From the IMG/VR virus record IMGVR_UViG_3300027759_000399, positions 1 through 24,684 of that record: 24,684 bases of DNA; one strand, written 5' to 3'. A program made the translations under genes and the position numbers. Positions 16,693 to 21,907 of the stretch are shown here, piece after piece; the first letter of the stretch is position 1, and each line of letters starts with the position of its first letter. The notes beneath the pieces are model-generated. The model ran no database searches. It was given only the letters and a program-made list of their open reading frames with translations, and was not told where the DNA came from. The DNA comes from a virus.

Positions 16693-16778
16693 GCCTCAAA
16701 TGCTTGACGGGCACGCGGTCATCATGCGACCATTGAGGCACAAGATAAAGCAGGGATAGTCCCCGCATTATCGGCACC
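16693..16778 (+). ncRNA. Structured leader element copy 3 (three-way junction)
   Basis: P1 pairs GCCTCAA (16693-16699) with TTGAGGC (16733-16739). Relative to copy 2 one C-G pair has become T-A on both sides, a compensatory change. P2 is TGCT-TGACG-GGCA (16701-16713) with one wobble pair. P3 is GGTC/GACC (16717-16731) around a 7-base loop. One base separates P1 from P2 and a single A separates P3 from P1, as in the other copies. ACAAG leads into P4 (16745-16771): ATAA/TTAT, GC/GC and GGG/CCC around a 5-base loop, then GGCACC. P4 has the same shape as in copy 2 with mostly different bases. The downstream gene starts at 16799. Confidence 0.6.
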
Positions 16779-16798
16779 ACACACGACAGGAGAAGCAA

Positions 16799-17365
16799 GT
16801 GAAGAAAGCAGAACTAAAAGAAGGCGTTGCTTACTATGCAACCTCTCGCAACAATCACATGGAGACATACCATGAGTCATGTTTTAAGACACACAAACAG
16901 CACGAACACAATCGCTACTATGTAATGTTTGATGAAGATGGACAACCAAAGACTGGATACAGAAGCCCAAGCGTTATATGGATGACCAACTGCACGACCT
17001 ATGGAGCCGACTGTCCAACTCACCGACCACGCGAAGGCTGGTCAGGAATTGCATGTCATAAGACAGACTTCCGACTCATGGACATCCGCGATGAATACTG
17101 GTCAGTAATAAAGCGCATGATTCAACGCCGTAAAGAGCGCCCAACTAAGGACATCAGAGCAGAGCGCCTACGCCGTATCGCTCAACGCAATCAGGATGCA
17201 CAAGAGAAACCAGTCATATCAGAATTCTATTCTGTATTAAGTCAGATTACTGGTGGGTATTGCTCATCTTATGACCGCCTCGGTGGGTTCAGTGTCGAGG
17301 AGATGGCAAAGATTACCAAGGCACTCAAGGCAAGCATGCCAGCGGTCATGGCGGTGGCATCATGA
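16799..17365 (+). CDS. Hypothetical protein, 188 aa
   Basis: I do not recognise it. The start is GTG, with AGGAG 8 bases upstream and structured element copy 3 before that. The N-terminal ~95 residues are rich in His, Cys, Tyr and Trp (YHESCF, HKQHEHNRYY, CTTYGADCPTH, IACHKTDF) and may bind metal. A strongly basic helix follows (RRKERPTKDIRAERLRRIAQ, about 105-125) and suggests nucleic-acid binding. The C-terminal part ends in a hydrophobic helix. It overlaps the next gene by ATGA. Imperfect motif copies at 16884, 17058 and 17237 lie inside it. Confidence 0.8.
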   Translation: MKKAELKEGVAYYATSRNNHMETYHESCFKTHKQHEHNRYYVMFDEDGQPKTGYRSPSVIWMTNCTTYGADCPTHRPREGWSGIACHKTDFRLMDIRDEYWSVIKRMIQRRKERPTKDIRAERLRRIAQRNQDAQEKPVISEFYSVLSQITGGYCSSYDRLGGFSVEEMAKITKALKASMPAVMAVAS

Positions 17366-17619
17366 TTACCTGCGACAAATGCAAGGCAGACTTTGACCAA
17401 GATGATGTTGTGTGGGCTAATCAGAAAGGACAACTCATTGAGGGTAGCAACAACTTCCCTTGGTGTGTGTCCTGCCTACCATCACAGGAAACAATCTGCG
17501 GAGACTGCCTTATCCCACTATCCACATGCCAACATGCAAAAGATTATGTCTTAAGCAATAACGACAAAAAGATTTTGCGTTTGATTGCATCAAGCCTTGC
17601 AACGAAAGGATTGAAATGA
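17362..17619 (+). CDS. Zinc-finger-like protein, 85 aa
   Basis: Three CxxC pairs, CDKC (4-7), CVSC (35-38) and CGDC (46-49), plus Cys57 and His58, could bind two zinc ions. The spacing is like a small double zinc ribbon. The C-terminal ~25 residues form a basic helix. The start overlaps the previous stop (ATGA) and the stop overlaps the next start in the same way. Function unknown. It is one of several CxxC proteins in this operon. Confidence 0.75.
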   Translation: MITCDKCKADFDQDDVVWANQKGQLIEGSNNFPWCVSCLPSQETICGDCLIPLSTCQHAKDYVLSNNDKKILRLIASSLATKGLK

Positions 17620-17777
17620 AACTTAACAAGCGAGGCAAGCGAGTGCGAGCAGTCGTACTTTATGTCTTAATACTTAGCGCAATCTATGCAGTATCAGCAT
17701 CCCTTGGGGTATGGGACATACCCGAATCATGTCTAGTGGATGGGGTCGGTTGCCCCGCAGGATACCCAGCCCCATGA
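17616..17777 (+). CDS. Small single-pass membrane protein, 53 aa
   Basis: A basic N-terminus (KLNKRGKRVRA) is followed by one hydrophobic segment (residues ~12-31, VVLYVLILSAIYAVSASLGV), so the short Cys/Pro/Gly-rich C-terminus probably lies outside. It could also be an uncleaved or cleaved signal peptide. Two Cys in the tail could form a disulfide. It overlaps the preceding gene by ATGA. Small membrane proteins of phages include holins and exclusion factors, but there is no evidence for either here. Confidence 0.6.
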   Translation: MKLNKRGKRVRAVVLYVLILSAIYAVSASLGVWDIPESCLVDGVGCPAGYPAP

Positions 17778-17794
17778 TTACCATCAGTCAGAGA

Positions 17795-17850
17795 TGTGTC
17801 CAACATCACACCTCAATTCTATTGACACCGCATGGCAAACAGGTAACAAT
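17795..17850 (+). promoter_or_regulatory. CRP/GlxR-like dyad 5 with candidate promoter
   Basis: TGTGTCCAACATCACA (17795-17810) is a one-mismatch TGTGA-N6-TCACA dyad. It ends 11 bases before TTGACA (17822-17827). AACAAT lies 17 bases after that and could serve as a -10 box. The bases from TTGACA on (TTGACACCGCATG) repeat those at 14628. No three-way junction is visible here, so dyad plus TTGAC can occur without the RNA element. Confidence 0.4.
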
Positions 17851-17881
17851 TACATCAACAACTACAGACAGGAGAATAAAA

Positions 17882-18223
17882 ATGTCAGAAGAAAAAATCA
17901 CCATCGCAGTAGAGGTAAACAAGCAGGAACTATGGGATGCAGTCTTTGGGTCAGCATGGGAATCCTTTGGCAATCATTGGTACTCAGTTGAATACCTTGG
18001 AGATACATCGTGGGATGTCATCGGTCAGGTCAAACTGGTAGCCATAGATGAGATTACCTTGCTTAAGACAGAAAAGATAGTAGGCATTGACGAGTTAGCC
18101 AAAGCCCTACCTATCGCCAACGAGCAGGTGTCTATGGACTTGTTCGACTTCGATGATTACGATGCTATCTGCGGTGATGCAGTCTTGCAGGTGGCTGTAC
18201 TTGGAGAGGTGGTGTATGGCTAA
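17882..18223 (+). CDS. Hypothetical acidic protein, 113 aa
   Basis: The start at MSEEKITIAVEV is chosen because CAGGAG lies 8 bases upstream and the candidate promoter region ends just before it; the frame is open further upstream. The protein is acidic, with alternating beta strands, conserved-looking aromatic residues (AWESFGNHWYSVEYLG) and an Asp-rich segment (DLFDFDDYDA). Similar small phage proteins exist, but no function is known to me. An exact TTAAGACAG copy at 18063 encodes part of LLKTEK. Confidence 0.7.
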   Translation: MSEEKITIAVEVNKQELWDAVFGSAWESFGNHWYSVEYLGDTSWDVIGQVKLVAIDEITLLKTEKIVGIDELAKALPIANEQVSMDLFDFDDYDAICGDAVLQVAVLGEVVYG

Positions 18224-18396
18224 TGCCTACATTAACAAGAGAGTGGGTCAGTTACTGGTATGTATGTACCTCATGCGATGCCTCTATCGAGATAGTCACA
18301 AGACGAACTAAGAATCGTGCGCCCCAATGCACATGCAAGCACAGCCATGTTGTTCTATGTCAGCAATCAGTTGTTGATAAGAGAGTTGTGGCTTAA
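18223..18396 (+). CDS. Small zinc-binding-like protein, 57 aa
   Basis: It reads MPTLTREWVSYWYV, then CTSC (residues 15-18), CTCKH (36-40) and a later Cys, enough ligands for one zinc ion. The N-terminal aromatic strand and basic centre (RRTKNR) fit nucleic-acid binding. It starts in a TAATG overlap with the previous stop and has a GGAGAGG ribosome site. Function unknown. Confidence 0.65.
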   Translation: MPTLTREWVSYWYVCTSCDASIEIVTRRTKNRAPQCTCKHSHVVLCQQSVVDKRVVA

Positions 18397-18399
18397 GAC

Positions 18400-18552
18400 A
18401 TGAACCCTACCGAACGCAAAGAGATAGAGAAGTACATCAAGCGGGCGCGTGAACAACGCAACGCTACCAAAAGCAACGAGGACTTCGACTATTGGCACGG
18501 AGTCTATGAACATTATACATTATTACTTAAGACAGGAGAAACAAATGAGTAG
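18400..18552 (+). CDS. Hypothetical helical protein, 50 aa
   Basis: The frame MNPTERKEIEKYIKRAREQR continues to TGETNE. Charged helical residues dominate the first 25 positions, followed by a Tyr/Trp/His-rich segment. The start lies 3 bases after the previous stop, inside a one-mismatch motif copy (18393). Its last codons contain the exact copy at 18527, which also supplies the ribosome site for the next gene; the two overlap by 8 bases. Confidence 0.55.
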   Translation: MNPTERKEIEKYIKRAREQRNATKSNEDFDYWHGVYEHYTLLLKTGETNE

Positions 18553-18790
18553 AAGATACCACTATGCGATTGTGTTTGACGAAGAAACAAATCGCTGGAG
18601 CATAGACATAGACACAGAAGAAAGGGTCTTTAATGAAGGCTCTATCTACAATACAGAAACCCGCGAGTGGGAGTACGGATACGCAGGTGACGGCAACTTC
18701 ATCGGCAAGGAGCAAGGACTAACAGAAGCAATAAGTCAGTTCTTAGATAAGCAAAATGACCTATGGCTTAAGACAGAGGAACGCAAATGA
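18545..18790 (+). CDS. Hypothetical protein, 81 aa
   Basis: The start at MSRRYHYAIVFDEETN is preferred over an earlier in-frame Met at 18449 because AGGAG, fused to a TTAAGACAG copy, lies 7 bases upstream. The earlier start would overlap the previous gene by about 100 bases. Beta-rich, with acidic loops (DEETNRWSIDIDTEE) and a helical C-terminus. No family recognised. The stop overlaps the next start by ATGA. Confidence 0.7.
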   Translation: MSRRYHYAIVFDEETNRWSIDIDTEERVFNEGSIYNTETREWEYGYAGDGNFIGKEQGLTEAISQFLDKQNDLWLKTEERK

Positions 18791-18900
18791 GCGAGCCACG
18801 CTACTTAGAGGGTGACGACATAGCCCTTGGTCTTGACGAAGAAGATACCGAACCCAACCCACAATACGACACACTTGAGGAGATGTACGGAGATGACTAA
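18787..18900 (+). CDS. Very small acidic protein, 37 aa
   Basis: The frame MSEPRYLEGDDIALGLDEED ends EEMYGDD. About a third of residues are Asp or Glu, and it has almost no positive charge. It is placed by an ATGA overlap with the gene before it and an 8-base overlap with the gene after it. An AGAGGAA ribosome site is fused to the motif copy at 18768. Probably translated, because it fills the operon without a gap. Function unknown. Confidence 0.5.
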   Translation: MSEPRYLEGDDIALGLDEEDTEPNPQYDTLEEMYGDD

Positions 18901-19156
18901 GCAACTAGAAATTGGTGCATTACTTAAGACAGAAACAGCATACGACAAGGACATGAACATCACCTTTGATGGGCAAGAGGTGCGGGTTATCCTGCATTGG
19001 GATGACCACGATGGGTTTGAGATTACATGGCTTGACTTGGATGGAAGGTTCATCACAGCCCCAGCATGGGCAGATAAGATTGAGGAAGATGGAGAGATGA
19101 GTGTCGGTTTCTTCCTTGATTCACTAAAGGAACACTCAAGAAAGGAGACACCATGA
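18893..19156 (+). CDS. Hypothetical protein, 87 aa
   Basis: The start MTKQLEIGALLKTE is chosen over an upstream in-frame Met at 18827 because it has a GGAG ribosome site and the short overlaps typical of this operon. Beta-rich acidic core (VRVILHWDDHDGFEITWLDL). The C-terminal helix ends in charged residues. Codons 11-13 are inside the exact motif copy at 18924, so L-K-T in the protein is partly a by-product of the DNA motif. No family recognised. Confidence 0.65.
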   Translation: MTKQLEIGALLKTETAYDKDMNITFDGQEVRVILHWDDHDGFEITWLDLDGRFITAPAWADKIEEDGEMSVGFFLDSLKEHSRKETP

Positions 19157-19329
19157 CAGTCTTAATGCAGTGCTTAGGGTGCGGAGTTGTAGTTAAGAAC
19201 CCTAAGACTATGAACTTCATGTACGAGAAGTGCGACTTCTGTACCGAGAAGCAGAAAGACATGGAAGAAAAAGCAATAGATACTTTCTTGCATGCAGAAG
19301 CCGAGCGAAAGTTGGATAGTAATGCTTAA
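19153..19329 (+). CDS. Small zinc-ribbon-like protein, 58 aa
   Basis: Two CxxC pairs, CLGC (7-10) and CDFC (27-30), form a likely single-zinc ribbon, followed by a charged helix of ~28 residues (EKQKDMEEKAIDTFLHAEAE). An AAAGGAG ribosome site stands 6 bases before the ATG, and the start overlaps the previous stop (ATGA). Function unknown. The layout of ribbon plus helix is shared with the 60-aa protein at 16349. Confidence 0.7.
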   Translation: MTVLMQCLGCGVVVKNPKTMNFMYEKCDFCTEKQKDMEEKAIDTFLHAEAERKLDSNA

Positions 19330-19765
19330 TGACTTAAGACAGATACACCCACATGCACGACTGTGGATTATTACAACCATCATACTTGGCTTGCTCTTTG
19401 TATTGAGAGAGCCAGCCCAGCAGTTAGTCAAGCCACCACATGGCAGAGTAATTGCTTACTATCAGAACGATTACCAACGCTATGCCATTGACAAATTAGT
19501 AGAAGCAAACATGCTTGAGCAGTACCCTTGCCTCTATGAATTGTGGACACGCGAATCAAACTGGCGACCCAAAGCGCTTAACAAAAGGAGTAAGGCTCTA
19601 GGTATAGCGCAGTTAATGCCAGCAACATGGAAGAACATCAAGGTTAAACCTACCCTTAACGGCTATCTGCAGGTGGATGCAGGGTTGCGCTATATCAAAC
19701 ACAGATACGGAAGCAAGGGTATCTGTCGAGCATACGCACACCACTTAGCCAAGGGTTGGTATTAA
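19322..19765 (+). CDS. Membrane-anchored lytic transglycosylase (SLT-type), 147 aa
   Basis: Residues ~13-28 form a transmembrane or signal-anchor helix (RLWIITTIILGLLFVL). The rest is a lysozyme-like SLT domain: catalytic Glu78 in LWTRESNW, the signature GIAQLMP (94-100) and a later LRYIKHRYG helix. Cys70 and Cys135 could form a disulfide outside the membrane. Such enzymes cleave glycan strands of peptidoglycan. Start 19322 (8-base overlap with the previous gene) is preferred over Met at 19292, though neither ribosome site is strong. Its place near WhiB in the non-structural operon, not with virion genes, is unusual; host wall remodelling or lysis are both possible. Confidence 0.8.
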   Translation: MLNDLRQIHPHARLWIITTIILGLLFVLREPAQQLVKPPHGRVIAYYQNDYQRYAIDKLVEANMLEQYPCLYELWTRESNWRPKALNKRSKALGIAQLMPATWKNIKVKPTLNGYLQVDAGLRYIKHRYGSKGICRAYAHHLAKGWY

Positions 19766-19768
19766 GAG

Positions 19769-20122
19769 ATGAGTGCATTTAAACCGAGGCATCATAAAGT
19801 TATAGCAACAAAAGGTAGCACCAACAGATACGGCAGGGGATTAGTTGCTTATGTCTTAAGATACAACGCACGACTTTGGGACAGGGCTATTTGTCGAGGC
19901 ATAGAAACCGATGTGTTTTATCCAGCACAAGAACTGTTCAGCCGTGACGAAGAACGCATGTTCAAGAAGATGTGCGCTGACTGTCCAGTAATGCAGGCTT
20001 GTTTAGAGTGGGGCTTAGCCCATGAAAGGTATGGAGTATGGGGTGGTACAACACCACCAATGCGACATAAGATGCGTAAGACTTTAGGATTGGCGATTGC
20101 AGAACCGCAACACAATCCATGA
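19769..20122 (+). CDS. WhiB-family iron-sulfur transcription regulator, 117 aa
   Basis: The four cysteines that hold a [4Fe-4S] cluster are present: Cys42, then Cys69-x2-Cys72-x5-Cys78. The family's GVWGG turn follows at 89-93, with a basic tail after it (RHKMRKTLG). WhiB proteins occur only in Actinobacteria and their phages. Host WhiB1 and related proteins bind region 4 of the primary sigma factor, and the mycobacteriophage TM4 WhiB is reported to down-regulate host whiB2. This gene is last in the rightward operon, 3 bases after the transglycosylase stop, and faces the terminator. A near copy of the dispersed motif (19856) lies inside. Likely role: reprogramming host transcription. Confidence 0.92.
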   Translation: MSAFKPRHHKVIATKGSTNRYGRGLVAYVLRYNARLWDRAICRGIETDVFYPAQELFSRDEERMFKKMCADCPVMQACLEWGLAHERYGVWGGTTPPMRHKMRKTLGLAIAEPQHNP

Positions 20123-20136
20123 TAGGATAGTAACGA

Positions 20137-20175
20137 AGCCCGCTAGATTCTCTCCTGTCTCTGGCGGGCTTTCTT
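20137..20175. terminator. Terminator between convergent operons
   Basis: AGCCCGC (20137-20143) pairs with GCGGGCT (20164-20170), a perfect 7-bp G/C-rich stem. The 20-base loop can pair further (AGA/TCT). On the plus strand it is followed by TTTCTT. It lies 14 bases after the WhiB stop and 11 bases before the end of the dNMP kinase gene on the other strand. The T-rich tail favours ending the rightward transcript. Confidence 0.65.
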
Positions 20176-20180
20176 ATGTA

Positions 20181-20720
20181 TTAAGAACTAAGATTTAATT
20201 CTTTAGCAAGCATGAACACTTCATCACTTAAGTCATCAAGAGTTCCATCGTTATAGATAACATGATTAAACATGTAGTTATCCATCGCATGCTCTGATGT
20301 GTGTCCATTGACAGCGCTGTGATTGTGTCGGTTGATACGCCATAGAGAACCACTAAGATTCTTGATTGCCTGTGCCTCATTAGGGTAGCGCACATCAGAG
20401 ATGACAATCTTATCTTCTGACTTAATACCTGATAGTGCAATGTTAATCCACACATCATCGCCTAGCATCTTGCGCCCAAAGTCAGTGCCCAGCACTTGTA
20501 ATAGACGGCGAACTTCTGGATTCCTCTTGGCTGTATCCCATCCGTAGTCCTCTACCATGTCAGAGACACGCGTGATGCTATCCAATCTAGGGTTAATAAT
20601 CATTAGCGCTTGGCGCATAGGGTCAGCGAAAGCAAGGCGTGTGTATCCGTAATTAAGACACAACAATTCTGCCGTGCTGTCTTTGCCTGATTGTGCGTAT
20701 CCACTCAACCCAATAATCAT
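20181..20720 (-). CDS. Deoxynucleoside monophosphate kinase, 179 aa
   Basis: A P-loop lies at the N-terminus: GYAQSGKDS (residues 7-15). The LAFADPMR segment that follows, SDVRYPNEA (~118-126) and the phosphate-binding arginines are those of the phage T4 gp1-type dNMP kinase family. These enzymes convert dNMPs to dNDPs to feed phage DNA synthesis. The start at 20720 is preferred over a Met 17 codons upstream because MIIGLSG is the natural family N-terminus and GGAG lies 8 bases upstream. It overlaps the preceding 43-aa gene by one base. Last gene of the leftward replication operon. Confidence 0.85.
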   Translation of the reverse strand: MIIGLSGYAQSGKDSTAELLCLNYGYTRLAFADPMRQALMIINPRLDSITRVSDMVEDYGWDTAKRNPEVRRLLQVLGTDFGRKMLGDDVWINIALSGIKSEDKIVISDVRYPNEAQAIKNLSGSLWRINRHNHSAVNGHTSEHAMDNYMFNHVIYNDGTLDDLSDEVFMLAKELNLSS

Positions 20721-20851
20721 TAGAACTCCAATCCGATGTACCAAAAGCCAAGGTCGAAGGCTATGTACCAACGGCTGATGTCAAAGCCAATACCAAATCC
20801 TGACTTAAGACCGTAAGATAACCACACTTTGTTGCTAAGTTTCTTTTCCAT
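20720..20851 (-). CDS. Small aromatic-rich protein, 43 aa
   Basis: It reads MEKKLSNKVWLSYGLKSG and ends GFWYIGLEF. Alternating Gly, Phe, Trp, Tyr and Ile suggest short beta strands or a membrane-active peptide. Start and stop both sit in one-base stop-start overlaps (TAATG) with the sigma-like gene and the dNMP kinase gene, which is good evidence that it is translated. A reverse-oriented motif copy (20805) lies inside. Function unknown. Confidence 0.65.
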   Translation of the reverse strand: MEKKLSNKVWLSYGLKSGFGIGFDISRWYIAFDLGFWYIGLEF

Positions 20852-21525
20852 TACTCGTTCTCCTTCAACTCTGCTTGTGCTTGGGCATTACTCTTGCGCC
20901 TTCTACCAGCACGCCACACAGGTGGCTCGCCACCCAATCTATCTTGCAACTTAATGATGGCACGCTTGACACGCTTGCGCATGGCTTCTTCGCTTGCCTC
21001 GTATAAGACAGATAAATCATCGAACTCCATGCCACCATCAAAGTAACGATTGCGTAACAACTCTTGGTCAGCCTCACTTAAGACAGAAAGACCTTGCTTG
21101 ACATCCGATAGCAGAGCCAAGCGATTGTTACCCTCGGCGGGCTTACTGCTTTTAGATACAAACTCTGATGACATGTCGGATACAGAGTCCCAGCCTTCGT
21201 ACGACCATACATCACGCAACAACTCATGCAATACCTCTGCTGTGTAATAGAAAGTATCACTCATTGGCGAGCGCGACTTGATTGCTCTCTCCTTGGCAAC
21301 TAACTTCTGTGCCTCGTTGTTGAAAGTCTTGCGTAACTTGTATGGCATAGACTCATCAGTGTTCCACTCCTCTATCTTGTGCCAGTGTTCAAGTGCCCAT
21401 AGGGACAGGTGTTGATAGATGTCATCAACGCTTACAAGATTGCGGTGCATGCGATTGCTTCTTGTTGCTGCCATGCGTGCTATCTTGTATATCTGTTCCC
21501 AAACTAGGTCTTGCTCATCCTTCAT
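20851..21525 (-). CDS. Sigma-70-like transcription factor, 224 aa
   Basis: The C-terminal third looks like sigma region 4: LSVLSEADQELLRNRYFDGG, then FDDLSVLYEASEEAMRKRVKRAIIKLQDRL (about residues 145-200), with the helix-turn-helix at about 170-195. The N-terminal part (ASVDDIYQHLSLWALEHW-like, residues 30-50) fits the start of region 2, but the canonical promoter-melting segment is not clear. The tail is basic (RAGRRRKS). Such phage proteins may redirect RNA polymerase to phage promoters. The start overlaps the previous gene by 11 bases, with GAGGA upstream. A degenerate helix-turn-helix regulator is the alternative. Confidence 0.7.
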   Translation of the reverse strand: MKDEQDLVWEQIYKIARMAATRSNRMHRNLVSVDDIYQHLSLWALEHWHKIEEWNTDESMPYKLRKTFNNEAQKLVAKERAIKSRSPMSDTFYYTAEVLHELLRDVWSYEGWDSVSDMSSEFVSKSSKPAEGNNRLALLSDVKQGLSVLSEADQELLRNRYFDGGMEFDDLSVLYEASEEAMRKRVKRAIIKLQDRLGGEPPVWRAGRRRKSNAQAQAELKENE

Positions 21526-21904
21526 TTTTCAGTTTCCTCATTGCCATTAGCAGGTCATCCACTGTAATCAGATAACCCTTACTCTTATTTGGTGGTATCT
21601 CGCAAGTAATCTCGCGCCCAAACTCTTTAATAGCATACAGCACATGGGTCGTAGGCACCATGAGTACGCCCTTCTCTAATACGAAAGCCCAGTATGCCGC
21701 CTCGGTAACCATGATGCCCGACTTCTCCCATGATTTGGACTTCATAAACCAGCACTCAACTTCTATGTAAAGGTTGTTAGTTACCCACCACTTCCTGTCT
21801 CTCTTAACTTCTATTGTCTTGCCTTCGGTAAGTAGTTCTTCTACTAACTGCTCACCCTTTCTGCCGTACCCAAAGTCTAAATCGAAACTTGAGTTCTTTG
21901 CCAC
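21515..21904 (-). CDS. PD-(D/E)XK-like nuclease-fold protein, 129 aa
   Basis: The order of motifs, FDLDFGYGRKGEQLVEELL, then TIEVKRD (Glu-x-Lys, ~31-36), then LYIEVEC and SGIMVTEAAYWAFVL, matches a small phage protein family with a restriction-endonuclease-like fold that I recall from many tailed phages. Glu32 and Lys34 would be the catalytic E-x-K. The role is not established; DNA processing during replication or recombination is likely. The start is a GTG at 21904 with a weak ribosome site, 3 bases after the primase stop, so coupling to the upstream gene is probable. Confidence 0.65.
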   Translation of the reverse strand: MAKNSSFDLDFGYGRKGEQLVEELLTEGKTIEVKRDRKWWVTNNLYIEVECWFMKSKSWEKSGIMVTEAAYWAFVLEKGVLMVPTTHVLYAIKEFGREITCEIPPNKSKGYLITVDDLLMAMRKLKNEG

Positions 21905-21907
21905 TTG

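Larger units (their letters stand above)
15371..21086 (+). repeat. Dispersed 9-mer TTAAGACAG, 11 exact plus-strand copies
   Basis: Exact copies start at 15371, 15555, 16074, 16324, 16506, 18063, 18527, 18768, 18924, 19334 and 21078. One-mismatch copies start at 15107, 15841, 16659, 16884, 17058, 17237, 18393, 20653, 20805 and 21003. Many are preceded by C or GC, giving CTTAAGACAG. Several sit 15-25 bases before a start codon and run into the ribosome site (15555, 16324, 16506, 18527, 18768), or at gene ends. Others lie inside genes, where they often read Leu-Lys-Thr. Two exact copies on the minus strand (22953-22961, 23602-23610) also follow local transcription. Dispersed asymmetric sites of this kind recall the stoperators of cluster A mycobacteriophages, but the sequence differs. 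Confidence 0.75.

Noticed and set aside
15383-16778. tRNA genes or hammerhead ribozymes
   Set aside because: The elements have a 7-bp closing helix but no anticodon arm, no CCA end and no conserved T-loop; the hammerhead core sequences are also missing.
17711-17881. Longer start of the 113-aa gene at 17711
   Set aside because: It would overlap the 53-aa membrane gene and run through the dyad and TTGACA box; the ATG at 17882 has the ribosome site.
15371-19342. CRISPR array from regularly spaced repeats
   Set aside because: The repeat is 9-10 bases, much shorter than CRISPR repeats; intervals are 130-400 bases and consist of genes; no cas gene is present.
16659-19864. Conserved L-K-T-E tetrapeptides as a protein tag
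   Set aside because: They occur where the TTAAGACAG motif happens to be read in that frame; in other frames the same DNA gives different residues, so the DNA is the conserved unit.
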